Source of the DNA: Mercurialis annua
Lineage: Eukaryota; Streptophyta; Magnoliopsida; Malpighiales; Euphorbiaceae
NCBI RefSeq assembly: GCF_937616625.2
Contig: NC_065576.1
Location: forward strand, 34,498,628 to 34,562,627
Direction of reading: 5' to 3'
DNA: 64,000 nucleotides
In this document: in pieces, positions 11,499 through 22,000 of the stretch
Layout of the letters: each line of letters opens with the position of its first letter
Position numbering within the stretch: the stretch's first letter is position 1
Made by a program: the position numbers and the translations under genes
Notes under the pieces: generated by a model
The model's database searches: none
Seen by the model: only the letters and a program-made list of their open reading frames with translations
Told to the model about the DNA's origin: nothing

Positions 11499-12859
11499 CA
11501 TCCTCCCGGATTCCAACCACAAAGCAACGCGTATGAGTGGAGTAAGATGGACAAGTTGTTAGAGAAGCTTGAGAGAATGGAACTTGAAAATAGGCAACTT
11601 CACAAAGAACCAAGCCTCCACTAATCAAATTTTTGAGACTCAAATCTCACAAGTTGCTCTTGCACTCCAAGGTAGACCTCAATGGGGCTTGCCTTCTACT
11701 ACAAAAACTAATCCAAGAGAACAACTCAATGCAGTTGAGCTTAGGAGTGGGAAGAGTCTTGAAAAGGCTAATGTCAAGAGGCCAAGAATCAAAGACGATG
11801 AGCCTCATGTGGTGATTGATATTGCAAGTAGTAGCCGAGAGTTGCCTAAGGTTTGTGAGGAGGTGGCTATTGATATTGAAGAGCCATATTTGAGACCACC
11901 ACAATCTCCACCATTTGTGCCTAAGGTGCCATTCCCAAGCCGGGTAAGAAAGGCGTCGGACAATCAAAAGTTCCATAAGTTTCTTGAGATATTCGAGAAA
12001 CTTCAAATCAACCTAAGTCTAGCGGATGCCTTGAAGGAGATGCCCCAATATGCTATGTTTTTGAAGGACATCATCACCAACAAGATAAGTTGGGACAATG
12101 GTGGAACAATTTCCGTTCCGGAAGTTTGTAGCTCAATTATCTTGAGCGATTTACCGGCTAAGTTGAAAGATCCAGTGAGTTTTTCTATACCTTGCACAAT
12201 CGAAAACATGAACTCCATCAATAGTTTATGTGATTTGGGGGCTAGTATACATCTTATGCCTTTTCAACTCTTTTCAGGACGCTTTTTGGGGATCAAACCG
12301 TGAAGAACACCTCGATGGTACTCCAACTAGCGGATCACTCATTGAAGAGGCCTTATGGGATTGTTAAGGATGTGCTAGGAAAGGTAGACAAATTCATCTT
12401 TCTAGTGGATTTCGATATTTTTGATTATGCGGTAGACAAGGAGTGCCAATGATCTTAGGGCGACCGTTTATGAACACCAGAAGAGCTTTGATTGATGTGC
12501 ATGGTGGGAAATTGACCTTGAAGATTGATGAAGGTTGAGTTTTATATGAAGAAAGTCATGAGAGGTACCATCAAGAAGGAAGATTGCATGAGGATTGATT
12601 TGGTGGATGAACTTGTGAGGGATCAAATTGAAGTGAACATGGAAGCATTGAATCAAGGAACAGGGCAAATTTTTGCGAAAAATGAGTTTTCAGAAGAGGA
12701 GCTCGATCGAGCCCCTTTGCTTGATCGAGCCCCACTGCATCTGAGAAATGAAATTCACTTCGGCAATAGAGCTCGATCGAGCCCCACTGATTTAATGAAG
12801 GGCTCGACCGAGCCCTCTGATTTTAAGGGAAAATCAGACTTTTTGGGGTCGCTCAAGTC
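11499..12859 (+). pseudogene. Element A protease and protease-RT linker remnant
   Basis: The frame 11569-12303 runs from the gag-protease linker into the aspartic protease; [12 protein letters not shown] near 12227-12262 is the active-site loop in its Athila form (DLGA). After a frameshift at about 12300 the flap region and the block LGRPFMNT follow in another frame (about 12455-12478). The linker after it (12525-12926) contains the palindrome module. The protease would mature the polyprotein. The break at about 12300 and further indels make this copy inactive. Confidence 0.8.
12698..12815 (+). repeat. Palindrome tetrad in protease-RT linker of A
   Basis: Four copies of a (G/A)GCTCGATCGAGCCC-type palindrome lie here; the second has lost part of its left arm and the fourth reads GGGCTCGACCGAGCCC. 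The last pair is joined by ACTGATTTAATGAA. The module is translated without a stop. Confidence 0.85.
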
Positions 12860-15811
12860 ATGTTTCAATCCGATGATTCAAATTATGATTATACCGAAGA
12901 AAATGACCCTCAACCAATGGAATTGAACAAGAGCAAGGTTCTTACACCACCATCCTTCGAGGTGCCTCCAAGTTTCGAGATGAAACCTTTACCACCTCAT
13001 CTCCGGTATGGTTTTGTGGGTGAAAACAAGACTCTCCCTATCATCATCTCCAACATGCTATCACAAGCTCAAGAAGAAAGGGTTGTGCTAGTGGTAAAGA
13101 TCATGTACTAGCCATGGGATGGAAAATTTCCGACATCCGAGGGATAAGCCCTCAAGTTGTTATGCACAAGGTTCATCTCGAAGATGAGTCAAAGAAGTCA
13201 GCTCTAAGGCAAAGGAGACTGAATCCAAATATGAAAGAAGTGGTGCACAAGGAGATTGTCAAGCTCCTAGATGCCGACATTATCTATCCTATATCGGATA
13301 GCGGATGGGTTAGCCCTATCCAATTTGTACCCAACAAAGGTGGAATGACCGTTATTAAAAATTAGAAAGGGGAGCAAATCTTAATCCGTACGGTGACATG
13401 ATGGCAAGTGTGTACTAATTACCGCAAGCTAAATGCGGAAGCTTGAAAGGGTCATTTCCCTTTGCCATTCAATGATCAAATAGAGAGAGTGATGAGTCAC
13501 AAGTATTATTGTTTTCTTGACGGATATTCCGGATATAATCAAATACTCATTTTCCTGGACGATCAAGAAAAGACGACATTCACTTGCCCCTACAGAACTT
13601 TTGCATGAATCTATCTTTGCCGACACGATAGAGGACATCATAAAAGTATTTATGGATGACTTTTCGGTGTTTGGGGATTCCTTTGAAATGTATTTGAAGA
13701 ACTTGGACCAAGCGCTAGCAAGATGTGAGGAAACTAACCTCGTGCTTAATTGGGAGAAATGCCACTTCTTGGTAGAAGTAAGAGTTGTCCTTGGCCATAA
13801 AATTTCTAAGGCGGGCATCAAAGTTGACAGAGCAAAGAAGAAGGTGATAGAGAAGCTACCTCCTCGTACTATCGTGAAAGGAGTTCGTGCCTTCTTGGGG
13901 CACGCCGGGTTCTATCGCCGCTTCATAAAAGACTTTTCTTCTATTGCTTGCCCTTTATCTAATTTGCTTATGAAAGATGTGTCTTTTGAGTTTACTAACA
14001 ATTGTCTTCTTGCTTTTGATAGGTTGAAGCATGAGTTGGTCTCCGCCCCCGCCATCTGCTCACCGGATTGGACCTTACCATTTGAGTTGATGTGCGATGC
14101 TAGTGATCAAGCACTCATGTGTGCTCTTGGGCAAAGAAAAGAGCAGCGGGTTCACGTTATCTACTATGCAAGTAGGAAAATGGCGGGGGCCCAACTCAAT
14201 TACACAACAACGGAGAAGGAGATGCTAGCGGTAGTCTTCGTTTTGGACAAATTTCGGCAATACTTGCTTGACTCAAAGGTAATCATATTTACCGATCACG
14301 TCACTTTGAGGCACCTTTTTGCCAAGCAAGATGTTAAGCCACGCCTCATCCGGTGGATTCTCCTCATGCAAGAGTGTGATATGGAGATTAGGGATAAGAA
14401 AGGCATAAAGAATTCGGTAACGGACCACTTGTTAAGGTTAGAGCATTCAGAACCGATTCCCTTAGGGGTTGAAATAACTTAGCGGTTCCCAAACGAGACG
14501 CTTATGGTCATATCTAATTTGAAGACGCCTTGTTATGCCAAAATCGCCAATTATCTTTCATCGGAAGTCATGCCTCCGGACTTGACGTCTCATCAAAGGA
14601 AGAATTTTTTATCTGATGTGAGGAGGTATTCATGGGATGAACCCGTCTTGTTTAAGATTTGTGGTGATGGGATGCTAATAAGGTGTGTGGCTTTGGGAGA
14701 AATGATGCCAATTTTGAATTTGTGTCGCGATTCCGACTATGCCGGGCATTATGGAGCAGCAAGAACCGCCGCTAGAGTTCTAAAGAGCGGGTTCTTTAGG
14801 TCGACGCTATTCCGAGATGCTAAGGAATTCGTTGATCATTGTGACCGTTGTCAACGAGTTAGGAACATCTCAAAGCGGGATGAGATGCCCTTGACCACTA
14901 TTCAAGAAGTGGAGATATTCGATGTGTGGGGAATCGACTTCATGGGACCCTTCCCAGTTTCATTTAAGAACCAATACATTTTGATATGTGTTGATTATGT
15001 CTCAAAATGGGTGAAAGCGGAGCTTTTTCCCACTAATGATGCTAAAGTGGTAATGTGTTTTCTCAAAAGGCTTGTGAACCGATTTGGGACTCCAAGAGTG
15101 ATTATTAGTGACGGTGATTCGCATTTTTGCAATCGACAATTCGAAGCTCTAATGAGGAACTACAATGTGCATCACCGAGTCGCTACCCCTTAGATTCCAC
15201 AAAGAAGTGGTCAAGTGGAAGTGTCAAATAGAGTGTTGAAGCGGATCTTGGAGAAGACGGTGAATCGGTCCCGAACTTATTGGTCCTTGAAATTGGACGA
15301 TGCATTATTGGCGTATCGGACGGCTTATAAAACGCTGCTTGGTATGTTTCCATTCCGCGTTCTTTATGGGAAGGCATGTCACCTCCCATTAGAGCTTGAG
15401 CATAGAGCGTATTGGGCTATAAAGAAGTTGAACTTCGATTTTAAAGCGGCGGGGGAAAAGCGGTTGCTTTAATTGAAAGAATTGGATGAATTCCGGTTAT
15501 TGGCGTACGAAAACGCCAAGCTTTACAAGAAGAAAACAATGAGATGGCACGGTGTTCACATTGCCCCCAAGGTTCTAGAAGTCTGGTCTTTTTTACTTCT
15601 TTACAACTCAAGATTGAAGTTATTTCTGGGCAAGTTGAAGTCCCGATGGAGTGGCCCGTTCAAAATCCGGAATATTGTGAGTCACGGTGCGGTGGAATTG
15701 GAGAATGCTAAAGGCGAGACTTTCAAAGTCAATGGGCATCGATGCCAACCCTATCTCGGGCCATTGACTAACCGAGTGCAATACGAGGTCTCTTTCACTA
15801 CTCCTACTTGA
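12860..15811 (+). pseudogene. Element A pol remnant: RT, RNase H, integrase
   Basis: The RT N-terminus (GWKISDIRGISPQ, 13114 on) is open to 13363. After about 13605 the frame changes, because roughly 55 bp coding the RT block around MPFGLC is missing relative to B (22583-22637). The catalytic FMDDFSVFG survives near 13650. RNase H ([31 protein letters not shown]) spans about 14090-14330. Integrase follows with a zinc-binding HYGAARTAA...CDRCQ and the core D, D residues in GIDFMGP and ISDGDSHF. Stops at 14480-14482, 15191-15193 and 15470-15472 interrupt the last frame. Confidence 0.88.
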
Positions 15812-16037
15812 GTCCACCGTGTGATAGTCAAGCTTTCGACTTAAAACAAGCGCACTCGAAAGACAATCTCGAGAGGTTTGATTTTTTTTAGCTTTGATTT
15901 CATGTTTTAAGTTTTTGATCTTATATGTTTGTGTGTTTAAGTTTTATGTTTATGTTTAAGTTAATGCCGGGTGTTTTCGTCTTTGGCGCGTAGGAATTTC
16001 CGCGAAAAAAATTGAAGTTCTTGGAGTCCTCTGAGGA

Positions 16038-16166
16038 GGGATCGATCGAGCCCCACTGCTAAATGAAGGGCTCGATCGAGCCGTTTGGTTCTAAAAAGAA
16101 GCAATTGCTTGGGCATTAGGGCTCGATCGAGCCCTCAAGTTACATTAAGGGGCTCGATCGAGCCCC
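16038..16166 (+). repeat. Palindrome tetrad between pol and post-pol ORF of A
   Basis: Four palindromes centred on TCGATCGA lie at about 16038-16054, 16068-16083, 16119-16134 and 16149-16166. The first pair is joined by ACTGCTAAATGAA, the second by TCAAGTTACATTAAG. The third is a perfect GGGCTCGATCGAGCCC. Confidence 0.88.
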
Positions 16167-16517
16167 ACTTTCATAAAGAGGGAATATTTGCTTTTTGGAG
16201 GTCTTAATTTCATTGGTCCAATGAGGTGGCATGATCTAAGCCTTACAAAACAAATGTATTTGACTTGGATAGGTGAAGTGGCATCATCTACACCCTTCAA
16301 ATTCAAATTCAAAAACCAAGTGTGTTTCTTTATCAAAAATGTCCACTCCCACTTTATCTTCTTCCTCACTTCTTTACCAAGAATAGAATCTTTACATTTT
16401 TCATCTCTCTTCAAGAACACCACAGCCAAAAAATCAGCCACCACCTAAACCACCACTAAATTCTGGCGAAGCTTCATTTTACACACATTTCCGACTATCC
16501 TTTTGCCTACTCTAGCC

Positions 16518-17351
16518 ATGGGTCAAACCAAAAAACCAATCTTTTCTCATGGAACCTCCTCCAAAGAACCTCAATTGCCTATAACCCGAGCCACTCGTGC
16601 TCCTAGGAAGATCACCTCCTCCGGTGCTAGACTTTTTGGTTCCAGCACTCCGGCGTCTCTAACTAAGCGAATCAAGAGCCCTTTCGAAATCTGTTCTATT
16701 GCGGAAGGAGAGCATTATGAGAAACTTGTGGAAAGGGGTATTGCTAAGCCTTTTCAAATAGATTGGACCACCATGAGAAGCTTGGTTATTCTTGAGGACG
16801 TATAAGACCATCTCGATCAATTAAAAATGCAAAAATTGGCGGAACTTCTGCACGAGTATATTGAGGATTTGACTTATGAGTTTTTCACTACGGTGAAACC
16901 AATTGAAGGGTCCAAGACCAACTTTGAGTATCAGTTGAATGGGGTGGAATGCACTTATACCTGGAAAGACATGGAGGAGGAGTTTGACATGGAGCACCAG
17001 GGATTTTGGAAGATGTCGATTAGAGAAGGCTTTGATGAACATTCAATTTGGAAAGAGATCTCGGATTTTGAGCACTACAAATCAAATTCTGCTAAGATTA
17101 ATGAAGTCAAGGACACCACTTGGGTGGTGACGATGAAGTGGTTTGACCACACGTTTTGCGGCCGGAATGAGTATAGCAAGGTGGCGAAGGACGACTTGAT
17201 AGCTTTCAATGCAATGCTTCATCCGGAAAAGAACTAGTGGCAAGTTGAAAATGTCTACCGCTTCATGCACATGTTGAGATCAGCTTGGGAGGTAAACAAG
17301 AAGATTTGTTTTGGGTGTTTTGTGACCTATTTAGCTTGGAAACTTGAGGGC
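16518..17351 (+). pseudogene. Element A post-pol ORF (ATHILA ORF-1 / plant transposon protein type), 5' part
   Basis: The ATG at 16518 starts MGQTKKPIFSHG. The family signature segments KSPFEI, VERGIAKPF, YEFFTT and VKDTTWVV match the intact ORF of element B (25523-26914). Frameshift or stop breaks occur at 16803-16805 and 17235-17237. The gene is then physically cut by element B at the TSD AGGGC (17347-17351) and resumes at 30267. This position after pol has been called env-like in Athila elements, but I see no signal peptide or transmembrane segment. Its function is unknown. Confidence 0.8.
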
Positions 17352-17642
17352 TGATAGGAGTAGAATACTCCTAGTATTTAGATAGTTTTTGCATCACTTT
17401 ATTACGTTTTGACATGTGTTTTTAGGTGTTTCGATACCTTATTATGTGTGTTGGCGTTTCAGGTGATTTGGAGTGTTTGCGGAACTATTTGGGCTAAAAA
17501 GAGTGAAGAATTAAAGAAATATCAAAGTCGGAAGCTAAAGCAAAGAGTTAAAGAGAAATCAAGTTTTTAAAGCATGTCTTGGAAGAGAAGTTCATGAGCA
17601 AAAGAGAAGCTGAGGAGCAAAAGAGACATGTGTAATTTAACA

Positions 17643-17765
17643 CATGTCTCGACCAAGACATGAGCTTCTCGACCAAGACATGAAGGACCATTTTACACGA
17701 AGGTTCATCAAATGAGCTTCTCGATCGAGAAGCTCAACTTAAATGAGCTTCTCGACCAAGACATG
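17643..17765 (+). repeat. Palindrome tetrad in 5' LTR of B
   Basis: The order is CATGTCTCGACCAAGACATG (17643-17662), GCTTCTCGACCAAGACATG, GAGCTTCTCGATCGAGAAGC and GCTTCTCGACCAAGACATG. The middle gap contains TTTTACACGAAG and the last pair is joined by TCAACTTAAATGA. It lies about 115 bp upstream of the TATA box, as in element A. Confidence 0.88.
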
Positions 17766-17881
17766 GGAAAAAAAAGCTGAAGACGAAATTTGTTTGAAGA
17801 AAGAGCTTTAAGTGGCCCACTTCCCCTTTTAGCCCAACAACTCTTGTACTAGGATGTTATTATTTCCCTTTTTATCCGGAC

Positions 17882-17888
17882 TATATAA
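17882..17888 (+). promoter_or_regulatory. Probable TATA box of the B LTR
   Basis: GACTATATAAGACAC lies 530 bp into the LTR and is kept in the 3' copy (29252-29258). It matches the position of the TATA box in element A. Confidence 0.65.
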
Positions 17889-18897
17889 GACACTTTATAT
17901 TTTTAGGTCAACATTCATTCACTTTTGTAACAACAACTTTAAATCAATCAATTTCATTCCTTTTGCTCTCTACTTTTAGAATAGGATCTTCATAGTTCTT
18001 GGTGTTCTTCATTTAATTTCCATATTTTGCTATATTGGGAAACTTATTAAATACAAGTATTGATCTTTTAATTCAAGCTTCATTATCTTGTTCATGTGTT
18101 TGAAGTTCATTTATTACTCAAAGATATTTATTCTTTACTCTATGTCTAATCTTCACTATTGCTTAATTAGTTATGCCATGATGATGATTAGTAGCTAAAC
18201 CCCTTGTTTGGGGGTTGTTATGATTGCCATGATTGATTAGATAGGTGATTAGGGTGAGGGTTTATGGGTGATGTTGGTTGTTGTGCTTCTTGAGCTTAAT
18301 GCTTAGAATAGGTTGGTCTCTTATTCTTTGCTATGTGGTTTAATTAGGAGGACGAGAGTTAACTAATTAGATTATACCTAGGGGAGTACATGCTTTAGCC
18401 CTAGATGCATTAGCATGATCTAGGGCTATCTTGGTTGTGGAGTTTGCTTGATTAGTTGGCTTTATTAACTCTCTTGAAATCTATGAGCACGAGAGTGGAT
18501 TAGGTTTCGGGATTGTTAATCAAGTTTCGACTCTTTCACTTCCGGCTCGAGAGAGTGGAATTGGTTTCGTAGAATAGCTTGACCCGACCTAAGTTCCCAT
18601 CACCTTAACCCAAACTACCTAGATATGACTTTGGCATGACTAGCAACCTCTAAACGCTTTACCCTATTTGTTTAAATCGCGTGTTAATTAGTTGATTGTT
18701 GATTAATTGATTTAGTTAAGTAGCGTGTTTAATTAATAGTTGTTTGCAAGTTCTTTTATTTGAAACCAAAACCAATCTTTCCATTACTTTCCGAATTGAA
18801 TTTCACAATCAATTTCGTTCACTTTAAACCTCTAATCCTTGTGGGTTCGACCTCGACTTGTCGAGTACTACGAGTTGGCTTTTTGCTAACAAGTTTT

Positions 18898-18915
18898 TGG
18901 CGCCGTTGTCGGGGA
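18898..18915 (+). other. Primer-binding site of element B (tRNA-Asp)
   Basis: TGGCGCCGTTGTCGGGGA differs from the element A site by one C-to-T change. Confidence 0.9.
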
Positions 18916-19064
18916 TTAGGTTGCGTTTAATTGATTGAAAGTATTTTGAAATTCGGTCGAGTTAGCGTAATTTTCTGTTTTTACTTTTATTGTTCATTCT
19001 TGCGTTTTCGTGATTTACGCTCGGTTCTCTTGTCTTTGTTTGTGTAGGAATTTACCCTTTGTGT

Positions 19065-22000
19065 ATGCATAATACACGACGTGCTAACCTTCCACTAGAA
19101 CCTTTTCAAGAGGATCTCGGTAGTTACGAAAGAGGCGTGAGAAGAAGAGCCCGAATTCCTTTAGTTATGGAGGGTGACGGGCATGATTATGAGGTAGAAG
19201 AAGGATTCAATCCTCTAGTGGATGAAGGGGAACAACAATATCCACCCCCTCCTCCACTTGAGAATGTGAATCAACAAAGGCAACAAGAGCGACCAAGGGA
19301 TGTTCGCCCTCGGGTGCAACCGCAAGTGCAAAATCAACCGAGGCAAACTTTGGGCGAGTTCTTCTTGCCGGATGTGGATAATGCCACGTTCAGATGTTTC
19401 GTTATGCCGGTTCAAGCGGCGACTTTTGAGATCAAGCCTAGTACTATCCAACTCTTGGAAAACCGTTGTGCTTTTTATGGGTTGAAACATGAGGATCCAA
19501 ATGCACATAGAGCCAAGTTCTTGGGGCTTCTTAACATGTTCAAGCTTCATGGGATAACCGCGGACCAAATCAAGCTCCGGATGTTCCCCTTCTCTTTGAG
19601 GGATAAAGCTAGTTTGTGGCTCCAATCTCTACCCAACGAATCGATCCACACTTGGCGGGAGTTAGCTCAAGCTTTTCTTAACAAGTACTTTCCACATGGC
19701 AAGACAACAAAGCTAACCAAAGACATTCTCGAGTTTGTGCAATTCGATGGGGAGTCGCTCTATGAAGCATGGGAGCGCTTTAAGGACTTACAAAGAAGTG
19801 TCCCCCATCACAAGCTTCACAAGGAGCATGTGATTCAAATTTTCTATGATGCAACGAATGTCACCACTAGAGCCACTATTGATGAGGCTTCGGGTGGGTC
19901 TTTGATGCAAAAGACGTACGAAGAGGCTCTTGAGTTGGTAGAGAAGTTGGCCATGGTTAGTAGCACATAGGGGCCCATGGATAGAAGGGCACCGGCTAGT
20001 CAAAAGTCGGTAATGACGCTTGACCAAGTGAGGGAGATGGAGCCTATCAAGGAAAAAAATGCTTCACTCCAAGCACAATTGGATGCTTTGAAGAAACAAG
20101 TTGCACCAAGAAATGCTCCGGTGGCCTATGTCCAAGTAGGATGCGAGTTTTGTGGGGATTTCAACCACTCGGGGGGCGAATGCTTAGTCACGGGGCAAAA
20201 TATGAGTGAGCAAGTGAACTACATTGGGGGGCAAAGGCAAGCTAATGATCCTTATTCCAACACCTACAACCCCGGATGGAGGAATCATCCAAATTTCGGG
20301 TGGAGGAATTAAGAGGGGCAAGGCAATGCTCAAGGGTCTAATCAAGCGGGTCCAAGCTTCCAAAGTAACAATAGGCCTCCACAACAACAAGGCCACTACC
20401 AAGGAAACCCAAACCATGGGAACAATTACGGTGGTAGACCACAACAACCACGGAATATGGATGAGGGAAATGTGCTTGCCAAGGTACTTGAGAAATTGGA
20501 AAAAATGGAGCAAAGGGAGAAGAATCAAGCTTCCACTATTCACCATTTGGAAACCCAAATTTCTCAAATGGCTATCTCACTTCAAGGTAGAACTCAAGGG
20601 GGATTGCCATCCACGACGGAAAATAATCCTAGAGAACATGTTAAGGCGGTAGAGCTCCGAAGTGGGAAAAACCTTGAAAAAGCCAATGGTAAGAAGCATG
20701 TGGTTGAGGAGGATGAACCTCAAGTGGTGATTGATGTTGCTAGCTCTAGTCAAGAGCCACCTATTGTTTGTGAGGAGGTGGCTATTGAGGTTGAAGAGCC
20801 TTATGTGAGACCGCCACCACCGCCACCATTTGTACCACCGGTCCCGTTCCCAAGCCGGTTAAGAAAAGCTCAAGGGAACAAAAAGTTTCACAAGTTCCTT
20901 AAAATTTTCAAGAAATTGCAAATTAATCATAGCTTGGCGGATGCACTACGAGAGATGCCACAATATGCCAAGTTCTTGAAGGATATCATCACCAACAAAA
21001 GAAGTTGGGATAGTGGCGCAACGGTTCCTATTCCGGAAGTGTGTAGCTCCATTATTTTGAATGATTTACCGGCTAAGTTGAAGGACCCAGGGAGTTTCTC
21101 TATACCTTGCACTATAGGAAACATGAGTTCTATAAATTGTCTATGTGACCTTGGTGCTAGTATTAATCTTATGCCTTTAACTCTTTTCAGGACACTTTGT
21201 GGAGATCAAACCGTGAAAAGCACCTCGATGGTACTCCAACTAGCGGATCATTCGTTGAAAAGGCCGTTTGGGATCGTTGAGGATGTGCTTGTCAAGGTAG
21301 ATAAATTCATCTTTCCTGTTGATTTTGTTATTTTGGACTATGCGGTTGATAAGGAGTGCCCAATGATCTTGGGGCGACCCTTCATGAACACCGGAAGGGC
21401 TTTAATTGATGTGCATGGTGGGAAATTGACCTTGCGAATCGATGAGGAAACGGTTGAGTTTGACATGAAGAAGGTCATGAGGGGTACCATCGAGGAGGAG
21501 GATTGTATGAGGGTCGATTTCGTGGATAATCTTGTGACGGATCAACTTGAAGCAAATGTGGAAGCAATGAATAGGGGAAATGTGCGAAAAATTGATGATT
21601 TTGAGCTCCCAGACTCATGTCTTGGTCGAGAAGCAAGAGACAGTGCATGTCTTGGTCGAGAAGCAAGGTTTGAAATTGCTTCGTGCAAAAATGACCTTCA
21701 TGTCTCGACCAAGACAGCCTCTTCTCGATCAAGACAAGGCAAAAAATTTCCATGTCTTGATCGAGAAGCTCATGTCTTGACCAAGACATGCTCTGTTGAG
21801 CCCAAAGTTGATTTTTCAACCGTTTCTAAGGTCACTTTCGATTCTAAAGAGCTTGATGATGAATACACGGAGGAGGATGAACCTAAGCCGGAGAATTTGA
21901 ACAAGAGTAATGGTGTGACCCCACCATCTTCCGAGCTACCGCCAAATGTTGAAATGAAACCACTTCCGTCTCATCTCCGGTATACTTTTGTTGGGGAGAA

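Larger units (their letters stand above)
17352..18891 (+). repeat. 5' LTR of element B
   Basis: Length is 1540 bp, identical to the 3' copy. It starts TGATAGGAGTA and ends CTAACA, with the inverted motif TAGGAGTAGAATACTCCTA at its tip (8-bp arms, 3-bp loop). The TATA box is at 17882-17888 and a palindrome module at 17643-17765. The primer site follows after six bases. Confidence 0.95.
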
